NCBI GenBank assembly: GCA_022846075.1
Contig: AP025582.1
Location: forward strand, 124,001 to 188,000
Direction: 5' to 3'
Origin: Oscillospiraceae bacterium
GTDB taxonomy: Bacteria; Bacillota; Clostridia; Oscillospirales; Oscillospiraceae
DNA: 64,000 bases
Made by a program: the position numbers and the translations under genes. The notes under the pieces were generated by a model. It did no database searches. It saw only the letters and a list, made by a program, of their open reading frames with translations, and was not told where the DNA came from. Below are positions 1 to 8,368 of this stretch, one piece after another; the stretch's first letter is position 1, and each line of letters starts with the position of its first letter.

Positions 1-827
1 GCCCCAAGCACCACGCCCCAGACGCCGCCCCGGCCGCCCTCGATGGCGTTGCCGCCGATGAGGGCCGCGGCCAGGGAGTTCATGGCGTAGTCCCCCTCCA
101 GGGTCAGGGAGGCGATGTTGTGGTAGCCGGTGAGGATGACCCCGGCAAAGGCGGCCATCAGGGCGGAGAAAATGTAGGTCCCCGCCACCACCCGCAGATT
201 GGCCACGCCGCTGAGGCGGGCGGCCTTGGGGTTGCCCCCCACGGCGTAGAGCTTCCGGCCCAGGGTGGTGTACTGGAGCACCAGCCACACCGCCAGGGCC
301 AGGAGCAGCCAGACCAGGGTGGAGTAGGGGATGCCCATCCACCGGCCGGTGCCCAGGGAGCGGATGAAGGGGGCGGCGCTGCCGGTGGGAGAGCCCTTGG
401 TGTACACGTAGCAGATGCCCTCGCAGATCATGGTGGTGCACAAGGTCATGACAAAGGGGGCGATCTTCAGGAAAAGGACCCCCACGGCGTTGGCGGCGCC
501 GATGGCCAGGCCGATGAGCAGGCAGACAAGGATGCCCTTGGCCCCGTTGGCGTTGGAGCCCCCCATGACGGCGATGCAGAAGATATTTACCGTCATGACG
601 GTGGCTCCCACCGACAGGTCGATGCCCCCCACCAGGATGACCATGGCCTGCCCCAGGGCGATGATGCCCAGGGCGGAGGCCTGCCGGGAGATCAGCAGGA
701 GCTGGTTCACGGTGATGGAGCCGGGCACCAGGACAGCCTGGGCCAGGATCATCACCACGATGATGGCCAGCAGGATGACGGGCTGGAGCGAGGAGCCATT
801 CCTCCTCAAAAGCGTATCATGACGCAC
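1..827 (-). CDS. Sugar ABC transporter permease, RbsC type (3' end missing)
   Basis: Inner-membrane permease of a ribose/galactose-type ABC importer, read from the minus strand and cut by the window edge, so its C-terminus is missing. The translated part has several hydrophobic segments and the family motif GGIDLSVGA near residue 60, then NAVGVLFLKIAPFVMT and NAIEGGRGGVWG near the edge. I chose a GTG start at 827, which overlaps the upstream permease stop by 11 bp. This start gives MRHDTLLRRNGSS, which resembles the upstream permease N-terminus MRHMERLRRKFS. A TTG further in (809) is an alternative. It is the last visible gene of a binding protein-ATPase-permease-permease operon, so the channel is probably a heterodimer of two related permeases. 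The sugar cannot be told from the sequence. Confidence 0.85.
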   Translation of the reverse strand, partial: MRHDTLLRRNGSSLQPVILLAIIVVMILAQAVLVPGSITVNQLLLISRQASALGIIALGQAMVILVGGIDLSVGATVMTVNIFCIAVMGGSNANGAKGILVCLLIGLAIGAANAVGVLFLKIAPFVMTLCTTMICEGICYVYTKGSPTGSAAPFIRSLGTGRWMGIPYSTLVWLLLALAVWLVLQYTTLGRKLYAVGGNPKAARLSGVANLRVVAGTYIFSALMAAFAGVILTGYHNIASLTLEGDYAMNSLAAALIGGNAIEGGRGGVWGVVLG

Positions 828-1803
828 GGCGACGCACCTCCAGCCTGTCGGAAATGGAGTAGATGACCATGGCGCCGATCAAAAGCGCGCCCTTCATCAC
901 ATACTGGTAGAACTGGTTGACCTCCAGGATGTTCATGACGTTGGAGAGCATACCGATGAGGAAGGCCCCCACGACGGTGCCCGAGAGCAGGCCGGTGCCC
1001 CCCGCCAGGGAGGTGCCGCCGATGACGGTGGCGGCGATGGAGTCCATGCCGTAGGTGGTGCCGCAGGTGGGGTCCCCCACCCGCATCCGGCAGGCCAGCA
1101 GCAGCCCGGTGACGGCGGCGCACAGCGCGGCGATGACGTAGGCCTTGACGCAGGAGCGGTCCGTCTTTACCCCCATGGAGGCGGCGATGGTCCGGTTCTG
1201 CCCGATGGCGTAGAGGCTCTTCCCGGTCCGGGTGCTGTACATGAGGTAGCGGACCGCCAGGAACAGAAGGAACATGAGGATGAGGGGCATGCTGAGGACA
1301 TCCCACTTTTTATAGACCACCCGGGCGAAGGAGGGGTTGATCTTGCCCCCCGCCACCGGCAGGATCCACAGGGCCACGCCGTTGAGGATGGTGCTGGTGC
1401 ACAGGGTGGTGATCATGGGGGGGACCTTCAGCCGGGTGACGCAGGTGCCGTTGACCAGCCCCACCAGCGCGGCGAAGGCAAACACCGCCAAGACCCCGAA
1501 GGCGATCTGGGCGGGATTGTCGCCGCCCATGAGCCGGGCGGCGATGGCGGTGCACACGCTGATGGTGGAGCCCACCGACAGGTCGATGCCGCCGCTGATG
1601 ATGACGATGGTCTGTCCCAGGCTGACGCAGGCCAGGGGGGCGCACTGGGCCAGGACGTTGGTGATGTTGTAGAGGGAGCGGTAGCTCTCCGAGTAGGCGC
1701 ACATGGAGAGGAAAATGACGACGAGGAGCAGGCAGATGGTCAATACACTGCTCAGCTGGGGGGTGGCGGAAAACTTCCGGCGCAGTCGTTCCATATGTCT
1801 CAT
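817..1803 (-). CDS. Sugar ABC transporter permease, RbsC type
   Basis: Full-length (328 aa) membrane permease of the ribose/xylose/AI-2 branch of ABC importers. It has about 8-10 hydrophobic segments and the conserved loop GGIDLSVGSTISV near residues 70-83, which is typical of this permease family. Its ATG start overlaps the stop of the ATPase gene by 4 bp, and its own end overlaps the second permease, so translation is coupled along the operon. The two permeases are clear relatives and probably pair in one transporter with the double-domain ATPase next to them. A sugar or sugar-like substrate is inferred from the family. Confidence 0.9.
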   Translation of the reverse strand: MRHMERLRRKFSATPQLSSVLTICLLLVVIFLSMCAYSESYRSLYNITNVLAQCAPLACVSLGQTIVIISGGIDLSVGSTISVCTAIAARLMGGDNPAQIAFGVLAVFAFAALVGLVNGTCVTRLKVPPMITTLCTSTILNGVALWILPVAGGKINPSFARVVYKKWDVLSMPLILMFLLFLAVRYLMYSTRTGKSLYAIGQNRTIAASMGVKTDRSCVKAYVIAALCAAVTGLLLACRMRVGDPTCGTTYGMDSIAATVIGGTSLAGGTGLLSGTVVGAFLIGMLSNVMNILEVNQFYQYVMKGALLIGAMVIYSISDRLEVRRRAS

Positions 1804-3308
1804 CCGGCCTCCTCCTCCGTCATGCCGCTGGCGGCCTTCATGACCTTCTCCTCCGTGATTTCGGCCCGGCTGAGCTCCTGGACGATCTTTCCCTCATAGA
1901 ACACCAGTGTCCGGTCGGACAGGCCGATAAGCTCCACCATGTCGCTGGTGAGCATGAGGATGCCGATCCCCTCCTGGGTCAGCCGGTGGATGATCTGGTA
2001 GATGGACATCCGCGCGCCGATGTCGATGCCCTTGGTGGGCTCGTCGATAATGAGCACCCGGGGCTTGGTCATCAGCCAGCGGGTGAGCATCACCTTTTGC
2101 TGGTTGCCCCCCGACAGGTGGGAGACCAGTTCCTCCATGGAGGCGGCCTTGATCTGAAACCCCTCCATGTGCCCCTGCACCTCGGAGCGCTCCTGGGACT
2201 CCCGCACCCAGCCAACGGGGGAGGCCAGGCGGCGGAGGCTGGCCAGGGCGCTGTTTTTGCGGATGGACTGGGTGAGCACCAGCCCCTCGCCCCGGCGGTC
2301 GTGGGTAACGTAGGCCACGCCGCCGCGGATGCGCTTGGCGATGCCGCCGCTCAGGGGCGTGCCCTCCACGGCGATCTGCCCCTGGGAGAAGCGCTGGTCG
2401 CCGAAGACGGCCCGCACGGCGGTCCGCTGGCCCTGGCCCTCCAGGCCGCCCAGGCCCACGATCTCCCCGGCCCGGACCGTGAAGCTCACATGGTCCAGCT
2501 TGCCGGGGATGGTCAGGTCCCGCACCGTCAGGAGTTCGCCGCCCAGGCGGACCTGGCTGCGGTCGGGGTAGATGTCCTCCAGGACCCGGCCCACCATCAT
2601 GTTGACCATGCGGTCCTTGTCCAGCTCCTCCCGGTCCAGGGTGCCCACGAGTTTGCCGTCCTTCAGGACGGTCACCCGGTCGGCCAGCTCCATGATCTCG
2701 TCCAGCCGGTGGGAGATGTACAGGATGGAGACCCCCTGCTCCTTCAGCTGCCGCACGTTTTGGAAGAGCCGGGCCACCTCGTCCTCGGCCAGGGCGGCGG
2801 TGGGCTCGTCCAGGATGAGGATCTTGGGGTTGGCCAGCAGGGCCCGGGTGATCTCCACGCTCTGCCGCTCGGCCAGGTTCAGCTCGGCCACCCGCCGCTC
2901 CGGCTCCAGCTGATAGCCAAGGCGCTGGCCGCAGGCCAGGATCTCCCGGCACATCCGCTTCTTGTCGGTCTGGCCCAGGGCGCCGGTGAGCTCCCGGCCC
3001 AGATAGATGTTCTCATAGACCGACAGGTTGTCCAAAAGGTTGGACTCCTGGTGGACAAAGCCGATGCCCATCTGAAAGGACTGGATGGGGCTGTCGATCC
3101 GGACGGCCCGGCCCTCCAGGAAGATCTCCCCCTCCTCGGGCTGGAGGTTGCCTCCCAGGATGTTCATCAGGGTGCTCTTGCCGGCGCCGTTTTCGCCCAC
3201 CAGGGCGTGGATCTCCCCCGGCCGGACCCCCATGGACACGTCGTCCAGGGCGGTGACGCCGGGGAAGCGCTTTGTGATATGTTGGAACTGTAAAAAATCC
3301 TGTTCCAA
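1800..3308 (-). CDS. Sugar ABC transporter ATP-binding protein, RbsA/MglA type
   Basis: Cytoplasmic ATPase of 502 aa with two fused nucleotide-binding domains, the normal architecture for ribose/galactose importers. The first domain has Walker A GENGAGKST (residues 38-46), a degenerate signature LNLAERQSVEI and Walker B ILILDEPTAAL. The second has a degenerate Walker A region (GLGGLEGQGQRTAV), signature LSGGNQQKV and Walker B VLIIDEPTKGID. This asymmetry is usual in the family, where the second site hydrolyses poorly. It lies between the binding-protein gene and two permease genes. The start at 3308 follows a GAGAGGATGATGCGCC stretch that can act as a ribosome binding site. Confidence 0.93.
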   Translation of the reverse strand: MEQDFLQFQHITKRFPGVTALDDVSMGVRPGEIHALVGENGAGKSTLMNILGGNLQPEEGEIFLEGRAVRIDSPIQSFQMGIGFVHQESNLLDNLSVYENIYLGRELTGALGQTDKKRMCREILACGQRLGYQLEPERRVAELNLAERQSVEITRALLANPKILILDEPTAALAEDEVARLFQNVRQLKEQGVSILYISHRLDEIMELADRVTVLKDGKLVGTLDREELDKDRMVNMMVGRVLEDIYPDRSQVRLGGELLTVRDLTIPGKLDHVSFTVRAGEIVGLGGLEGQGQRTAVRAVFGDQRFSQGQIAVEGTPLSGGIAKRIRGGVAYVTHDRRGEGLVLTQSIRKNSALASLRRLASPVGWVRESQERSEVQGHMEGFQIKAASMEELVSHLSGGNQQKVMLTRWLMTKPRVLIIDEPTKGIDIGARMSIYQIIHRLTQEGIGILMLTSDMVELIGLSDRTLVFYEGKIVQELSRAEITEEKVMKAASGMTEEEAG

Positions 3309-3380
3309 GGCGCATCATCCTCTCGCTGTGGTTGGGGGGCAGGGGTCAGCCCCCGCCCCTTGACGCTCAGGCTCGGAAAA

Positions 3381-3427
3381 AGGGGCGGCGCGCCGCGACG
3401 CCGGGCAGGCGAAGGGCGCGCCGCTTT
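3381..3427 (-). terminator. Intra-operon hairpin after the binding-protein gene
   Basis: A 10-bp inverted repeat (GCGGCGCGCC at 3385-3394 and its complement at 3415-3424) is followed on the minus strand by CCCCTTTTTCC. It sits in the 149-bp gap between the binding-protein gene and the ATPase gene. Partial termination or mRNA protection here would give more binding protein than ATPase/permease, a common arrangement in ABC operons. That role is inferred. Confidence 0.55.
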
Positions 3428-3457
3428 CAAGGAAATTGATATGATTTTAGAGGGGGA

Positions 3458-4585
3458 TCAGTGGTCCCCGGTGACACCCTGGCCGCTGAGGCCCTGGGAG
3501 CCGTCGTTGCCGTTGCCGTAGAGGGCCTGGATGTCTTCCTCACTCATGCGGGTGCCGCACCAGAAGCTGTCGGACAGGTCCTCCCGCACGTAGTCGCCCA
3601 CCTGCTCGTTGGTGATGGTGGGGATCTCCACGATGATGTCCTTCTCGCCGGTATAGGTGCCGTTGAGGACCTCCAGGCCCAGCTCCGCGCCATAGGCGAA
3701 CAGCCAGGTGGGCAGGGAGGTGGCGATGCAGGAGAGGCCGTCGTCCTTATACTGGCTCCACAGCTTGAGGAAGCCGTTGCAGTCCTCGCCCATCATGGGG
3801 ATCCAGTCCCGGCCGGAGTCGGCCCAGACCTCGATGGCCGCGCGGGTCATGTCGCCGCCGGAGGACCAGACACCGTCGATATTGTCATAGGCGGCCATCA
3901 GGTTTTCCATCACGGGCTTGGCGGTGGCGTAGTCCCAGTTGGCGTACTCGGAGGCCAGCACCTTGATGCCGGGGTATTCGGAAAAGGCGGCGTTGGCGCC
4001 CTCCATGCGCAGCACGGCGCTGGACAGGCCAGCCATGCCGTCGAGGCACACGATGTTGCCCTCGCCGCCCAGCTGCTCGCACAGCCACTTGGCGCCCACG
4101 TAACCGAAGTCGTAGTCCCGGGCCACCACGGACACGTTATACTTGTCGGTGGCGTCGGAGAGGGGAGAGGTGCAGTCCACCACCACGATGCCGGCGTCGT
4201 AGGCCTCTTCCACCACGGCGGCCACGGACTCGGCGGAGATGGGCTGGAGGATGAGCATATCCACGCCCTTGGCGATGAGGTCCTCGATGTCGGAGATCTG
4301 CTTGTTGACGTCGTTGTCAGCGTTGTAGATGTAGTACTCGGAGACCTGGTCGTTGTTCTTCAGGAAGGCCTCCAGCTCGTTGACGCACTGGACGCCCCAG
4401 GTGTTGCCCACCCAGACGTTGGAGAAGCCGACCTTATAGGTCTTTCCCTCCGGGGCGGGCTCGGCGCTCTCGGCGGCAGGCGCGGAGGGTGCGGTGGATT
4501 CCACAGGTTTTTTCTCACTGGAACAGCCGCTCAGGAGACCCAGGACCATGGTGCCGGACAAGAGCAATGCAAGCAGTTTTTTCAT
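3458..4585 (-). CDS. Sugar ABC transporter substrate-binding lipoprotein
   Basis: Extracellular lipid-anchored binding protein (375 aa) that delivers a sugar to the downstream transporter. The N-terminus MKKLLALLLSGTMVLG leads into the lipobox LLSGC, followed by a Ser/Ala/Pro-rich linker. The rest is the type 1 periplasmic-binding fold of the RbsB class: VGFSNVWVGNTWG, then DMLILQPISAESVAAVV and CLDGMAGLSSA. I start at the second Met (4585) because it begins the signal peptide and follows GGAAGTGGG; the upstream in-frame Met at 4606 adds seven charged residues. It is first in its operon and divergent from an AraC regulator that probably controls it. Confidence 0.9.
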   Translation of the reverse strand: MKKLLALLLSGTMVLGLLSGCSSEKKPVESTAPSAPAAESAEPAPEGKTYKVGFSNVWVGNTWGVQCVNELEAFLKNNDQVSEYYIYNADNDVNKQISDIEDLIAKGVDMLILQPISAESVAAVVEEAYDAGIVVVDCTSPLSDATDKYNVSVVARDYDFGYVGAKWLCEQLGGEGNIVCLDGMAGLSSAVLRMEGANAAFSEYPGIKVLASEYANWDYATAKPVMENLMAAYDNIDGVWSSGGDMTRAAIEVWADSGRDWIPMMGEDCNGFLKLWSQYKDDGLSCIATSLPTWLFAYGAELGLEVLNGTYTGEKDIIVEIPTITNEQVGDYVREDLSDSFWCGTRMSEEDIQALYGNGNDGSQGLSGQGVTGDH

Positions 4586-4685
4586 GTTTCCCACTTCCTT
4601 TATCAATTTGGGTGTGCAAAATTGTAAAAATTTTGGAGACAGCGCCCACCCATCCTTGTCTATATTTTACAGTTGGTCTCAAAGA

Positions 4686-4713
4686 GGAACAATCCCATTT
4701 GTGGTATTGTTTC
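4686..4713. promoter_or_regulatory. Dyad in the divergent promoter region
   Basis: An imperfect inverted repeat GGAACAAT...ATTGTTTC lies in the 292-bp AT-rich gap between the sugar-binding-protein gene and the araC-type gene. Its position suits an operator for the adjacent AraC regulator, but I could not assign a clear -35/-10 pair around it. This is a candidate only. Confidence 0.35.
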
Positions 4714-4877
4714 TAACAAAAGCGGCTGGTCCATTGAAAATTTTATAGGTCCATGTTATGATAAATTTTAGAATTTAGGGGCAAATTTGAGAAACAAAGA
4801 TCTATTTCGGCAAAGATCGACACATGGACCTGCCAATTCTGGCGTATGGAGGCAGCGGGGCTGCCGGGAGGGCCCGT

Positions 4878-5750
4878 ATGAAGCTTTTCAACTGGGAATA
4901 TGATTTTGATCCGGCGTTTCCCATCCACCTCTTTCCCTTTGACGTGACCGGCAACCGGGACAGCATGCACTGGCACCGCTATCACGAGATCGGCCTGTGC
5001 ACCGGGGGCACGGGGAAGTTTGTCTATTTAAATAAGGTATACACCGTCAGCCCGGGGGACATCTTTGTCTCCAACAACTACGAAAGCCACGTGGCCATCT
5101 CCGACGCCGGGGAGGAGACCCAGTACCTCTTCCTGATCTTTCTCCCCTCCATCATCTCCGCCCCCAGCGGGCAGTCGGTGGACGCCCAATACCTGCGGTT
5201 TTTGCAGTACGACCCCCTGCGGTTTGAAAACCGCATCTCCGCCCAGGAGCCCGCCGCCGCCCCCCTGGGGGAGCTGATCCGCAGGGCCTATGAGACCTAT
5301 AAGGCGGGGGGCGAGTTCTGCCAGATGGAACTGGACATCCTTCTGCGCCAGATCCTTCTGACCCTGTCCCGGGCCAGGAGCGCCTCCAGCGGGACGGTGC
5401 GGAACGGCCCCGGACAGAACCCCAAGATCGCGGAGGCCAGGGAGTACATCAACGATCACTACAACACCCGCCTGACCCTCCGGCAGGTGGCCGGGCATTT
5501 GAATCTGAACGAGTCCTATTTCCGCCACCTTTTCAAGGACGAGATGCGGATCTCCTTTAAGGCCTACATCACCCTGCTCCGGCTGGCCAACGCCCAAAAG
5601 CTGCTGATCGCCTCCGACCAGAGCGTCAACGAGGTCATCCAGGAGGTGGGGTACAGCAACATCAGCCAGTTCTACAAGATCTTTGAGCTGAACTTCAAAA
5701 TGACCCCGGCGGAATACCGCCGCCGCTATCGGGAGGATCGGGAGACGTAA
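4878..5750 (+). CDS. AraC-family transcriptional regulator
   Basis: DNA-binding regulator of 290 aa. The N-terminal half is a cupin-like sensing domain (HWHRYHEIGLCTGGTGKF, then YTVSPGDIFVSNNYESHVA). The C-terminal ~100 residues hold two helix-turn-helix motifs: LTLRQVAGHLNLNESYFRHLFK, and VNEVIQEVGYSNISQFYKIF followed by TPAEYRRRYR. I start at the Met at 4878, which has GGGAGGGCCCGT in front of it; the in-frame Met at 4824 would add 18 residues with no site. It is divergent from the sugar ABC operon, the usual layout for a local activator that senses the imported sugar. Confidence 0.9.
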   Translation: MKLFNWEYDFDPAFPIHLFPFDVTGNRDSMHWHRYHEIGLCTGGTGKFVYLNKVYTVSPGDIFVSNNYESHVAISDAGEETQYLFLIFLPSIISAPSGQSVDAQYLRFLQYDPLRFENRISAQEPAAAPLGELIRRAYETYKAGGEFCQMELDILLRQILLTLSRARSASSGTVRNGPGQNPKIAEAREYINDHYNTRLTLRQVAGHLNLNESYFRHLFKDEMRISFKAYITLLRLANAQKLLIASDQSVNEVIQEVGYSNISQFYKIFELNFKMTPAEYRRRYREDRET

Positions 5751-5793
5751 AACAGCCGGCCAACTCATAGCCTGAGTTGGCCGGCTGTTTTTC
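5751..5793. terminator. Bidirectional terminator
   Basis: A 15-bp perfect inverted repeat (CAGCCGGCCAACTCA and its complement) with a 4-bp loop is flanked by A residues on one side and a T run on the other. It lies between the convergent araC-type gene and the last gene of the minus-strand peptide operon, so it can stop both transcripts. Confidence 0.9.
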
Positions 5794-5825
5794 TGCCCCG
5801 GCACACGGGGCGCTGGAAATCCCGC

Positions 5826-6779
5826 TTACCACTCCACGCTGACGCCCGCCCCAAGGGCCTGGGCCTTGCGGAGCAGATGGTCCGCCGCCAGAACGTCGAA
5901 GAGGGCCATGCCCACGGATTTGTAGAGCGTGGTCCCCGAACAGTCCAGGGGGGCGGAGAGGGCTTTGCCCAGGGTGCGGACCTGGCCGGGGGTGATCCAG
6001 CCCTCCTCCAGGGGAACGGCCAGGTCGCCGGTCTCATCCTTGGCGAATTCCACGTCCACCAGGACCTCCCGGACCTCCTGAAAGACCGCCCGGGGAAATT
6101 CCCGCATGAAGGGCTTGTAGGAGCCGATTCCGATAAAATGCCTGCCCCGCACCAACTCCCGGTCGTCGGGGAGCACCGGCTCACGGGAGGCCGTGGCGGT
6201 GACCACGATCTCCGCCCGCTCCACGGCCTGGGCCGCCCCGGCGCAGGCCACGGCCTCCAGCCCCAGCTCCTCCTCCAGGCGGCGGCAGAGGGCCGCCGCG
6301 GCGTCGGGTCGGGGGTCGTAGACAAAGACGGTGCGGATGGGGCGCACCCTGGCGGCGAAAAGGCATTGGTGAAAGCCCTGGACCCCCGCCCCGATGAGGG
6401 CGAGGGTGGAGGCCCGGGGCGGGGTGGTGTGCAGGATGCCCACCGCCCCCACCGCCCCGGTCCGGCAGGCCGTAAGGGCCCCGCCGTCCAGCAGGCCCAC
6501 GGTCCGGCCGGTCTCCGGGTCCCCCAGCAGCATCATGCCCTGGATGCGGGCCAGACCCCGGCCGGGGTTCTGGGGAAAGAGGGCGAGGAACTTGGTGCCG
6601 TGGACCGAGGGGGTGAAGCAGGGCATGTACAGGTAGGTGTTTTCCCCCTGGGGCACCCCCATGCGGTCGGGCATGATGAAATCCCCGGCCTCATAGAGCC
6701 GGGCGGCCTCTTCCATGACCGGGACCAGCTCTTCCGGCCGGGCCAGGGCGTGGACTTCCTTGGCGTTCAGCAGCAGCAT
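5826..6779 (-). CDS. Ornithine cyclodeaminase/mu-crystallin family protein (copy 1)
   Basis: NAD(P)-binding enzyme of about 317 aa in the ornithine cyclodeaminase/alanine dehydrogenase/mu-crystallin family. Features seen are ALTACRTGAVGAVGILH (the family R-T-G-A motif), a Rossmann segment TLALIGAGVQGFHQ, and FIGIGSYKPFMREFP. Members convert ornithine to proline or act as imine reductases or amino-acid dehydrogenases; the exact reaction is not clear here. I prefer the ATG at 6779 because AAGGGGG lies 9 bp before it; the ATG at 6788 is too close to that site. The gene overlaps the end of the L-serine dehydratase gene and is last in the peptide-catabolism operon, which suggests a role in amino-acid breakdown. 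Confidence 0.85.
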   Translation of the reverse strand: MLLLNAKEVHALARPEELVPVMEEAARLYEAGDFIMPDRMGVPQGENTYLYMPCFTPSVHGTKFLALFPQNPGRGLARIQGMMLLGDPETGRTVGLLDGGALTACRTGAVGAVGILHTTPPRASTLALIGAGVQGFHQCLFAARVRPIRTVFVYDPRPDAAAALCRRLEEELGLEAVACAGAAQAVERAEIVVTATASREPVLPDDRELVRGRHFIGIGSYKPFMREFPRAVFQEVREVLVDVEFAKDETGDLAVPLEEGWITPGQVRTLGKALSAPLDCSGTTLYKSVGMALFDVLAADHLLRKAQALGAGVSVEW

Positions 6780-8356
6780 CCGCAGCATCCCCCTTCCCCC
6801 GCCAGCCGGCGGGCCAGGCGTTTCCCGGTGTCGGTGATGGTGAGGCCCTCCAGACCGGTGCAGCGCAGTTCCCGGGGGAGCATCCGCCCCACCCGGTCCA
6901 GGGCCCCGATGGTCTCGTCCAGAGGGATGACGGCGTCAAAGCCCGCCAGGGCCATATTGGCGCTGGCCAGTGCGTTGAGGCCGCACATGATGTTCTTGCC
7001 CAGGCAGGGGACCTCCACGCCCCCCGCCACCGGGTCGCAGACCATGCCGAATACGTTTTGAAGGGCCATGGAGGCCGCGTCCGCCGCCTCCCGGGCCGTG
7101 CCGCCGGCCAGCTCCACCAGGGCGGCCGCCGTCATGCCGGAGCCCGCGCCGCACTCGGCCTGGCACCCGGCCACCTCGGCGGCGAAGGTGGAGTGCTGGG
7201 CGATGAGCACCCCCACCGCACCCGCCGCGAAAAGGGCCCGGACCACGGCGTCCCGCCCCAGGCCCATCTCTTGGGCCGCGGCCAGGACCGTGCCCGCCAG
7301 ACAGCCGCAGGAGCCCGCCGTGGGGGCCGCCGCGAAGGGGCCCATGCTGCTTTTGGTCTCCATGATGGCGGAGATGTTGGCGATGATCCGCTGCTGGAGG
7401 GGATCGGGGATCATCCGGGCCTGCCGCCGGGGATCCAGCATCCGGTGGGACTGGCTGCCCAGGAGCCGCTGCCGGTACTCGGTGCCCCGGAGGCCGGTCT
7501 CCACCCCTCGCTCCATCACGGCGAGGATGTTCTCCATCCGCCGCCATAGTTCCGCTTCCGCCTGCCCGCCCCGGCGGGCCTCGTATTCCACGGCGATCTC
7601 CCACAGGGCCCTGCCGGGCCGGGCGGAGAGCATTTCCTCCATGGACGTGAAGGGGACGCTGGGCTCCAGTTGGGACGGGGTGGGCAGGACCGGGGAGAGC
7701 CGGAGGACCCGCCGGGGGGGCAGAAGGGCGGAGGCCGCTTCCAGGACCCCCGGCTCCACCGGGACGGGGGAGGAGAGCCGGATCAGCCACCCCTCCGGGC
7801 CCGGGATCCGCTCCACACGGCCGGCGGAGGTCTCCGCCAGCAGCGTTTCCAGGCCGTCCAGCCGGGCCTGCTGGTCCTGGCCGAAGAAGAGGAGCAGCTC
7901 ATAAAAGCCCCCCTCCAGAAGGAGGGGAAACTCCTCGATCTCCACCACGCGGAGCATCCCGCCCCCCACGGAGAGGGCGGTAAAGCGGGTGGCCTGCCCG
8001 TCCCGGCCGGTGACGGTGAGCCGGTAGGTGTTGGGGTGGTCCGCCGGGAAGGGGGTGACGTGGAAGGAGACGGAAACGCCCTGGGCCCGGGCTTGGGCCA
8101 GGGAATCCATCAGCCCCTCGGCGTCGGGGGCCATCCCCAGCAGGCCGGCGGCAAGGCCCACGTCCACCCCCTGGGAGCGGTAGGTGGCCGCCAGGGAGCC
8201 CTTGGGCTCGAACTCCGCCCGGAGGGCGGCGGGGCTTCCTCCCGCCATCTCCCGGGCCAGGGCCCCGATGCGGACGGAACAGGCGGTGTGGGAGCTGGAG
8301 GGGCCCCGCATCACGGGGCCCAGCACGTCGTTGAAGATGCTGGCGAACTGTTTCAT
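6767..8356 (-). CDS. L-serine ammonia-lyase, iron-sulfur type, fused beta-alpha
   Basis: Converts L-serine to pyruvate and ammonia using a [4Fe-4S] cluster. At 529 aa it carries both domains that many Firmicutes encode as separate SdaAB and SdaAA subunits. The N-terminal beta domain contains GPVMRGPSSSHTACSVRIG. The C-terminal alpha domain contains MGPFAAAPTAGSCG, QAECGAGSGMTAAALVEL and CDPVAGGVEVPCLGKN, which hold the cluster cysteines. The extreme C-terminus reads GGCCGCCC; this tail comes from the sequence that also encodes the start of the next gene in another frame. The gene lies between two ornithine-cyclodeaminase-family genes in a peptide-uptake operon, fitting deamination of serine released from peptides. 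Confidence 0.92.
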   Translation of the reverse strand: MKQFASIFNDVLGPVMRGPSSSHTACSVRIGALAREMAGGSPAALRAEFEPKGSLAATYRSQGVDVGLAAGLLGMAPDAEGLMDSLAQARAQGVSVSFHVTPFPADHPNTYRLTVTGRDGQATRFTALSVGGGMLRVVEIEEFPLLLEGGFYELLLFFGQDQQARLDGLETLLAETSAGRVERIPGPEGWLIRLSSPVPVEPGVLEAASALLPPRRVLRLSPVLPTPSQLEPSVPFTSMEEMLSARPGRALWEIAVEYEARRGGQAEAELWRRMENILAVMERGVETGLRGTEYRQRLLGSQSHRMLDPRRQARMIPDPLQQRIIANISAIMETKSSMGPFAAAPTAGSCGCLAGTVLAAAQEMGLGRDAVVRALFAAGAVGVLIAQHSTFAAEVAGCQAECGAGSGMTAAALVELAGGTAREAADAASMALQNVFGMVCDPVAGGVEVPCLGKNIMCGLNALASANMALAGFDAVIPLDETIGALDRVGRMLPRELRCTGLEGLTITDTGKRLARRLAGEGGCCGCCC

Positions 8357-8368
8357 GCCCTCCTCCGA

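Noticed and set aside
1986-3293. Plus-strand frame of about 435 codons opposite the sugar ATPase
   Set aside because: Antisense shadow of a gene with intact Walker and signature motifs.
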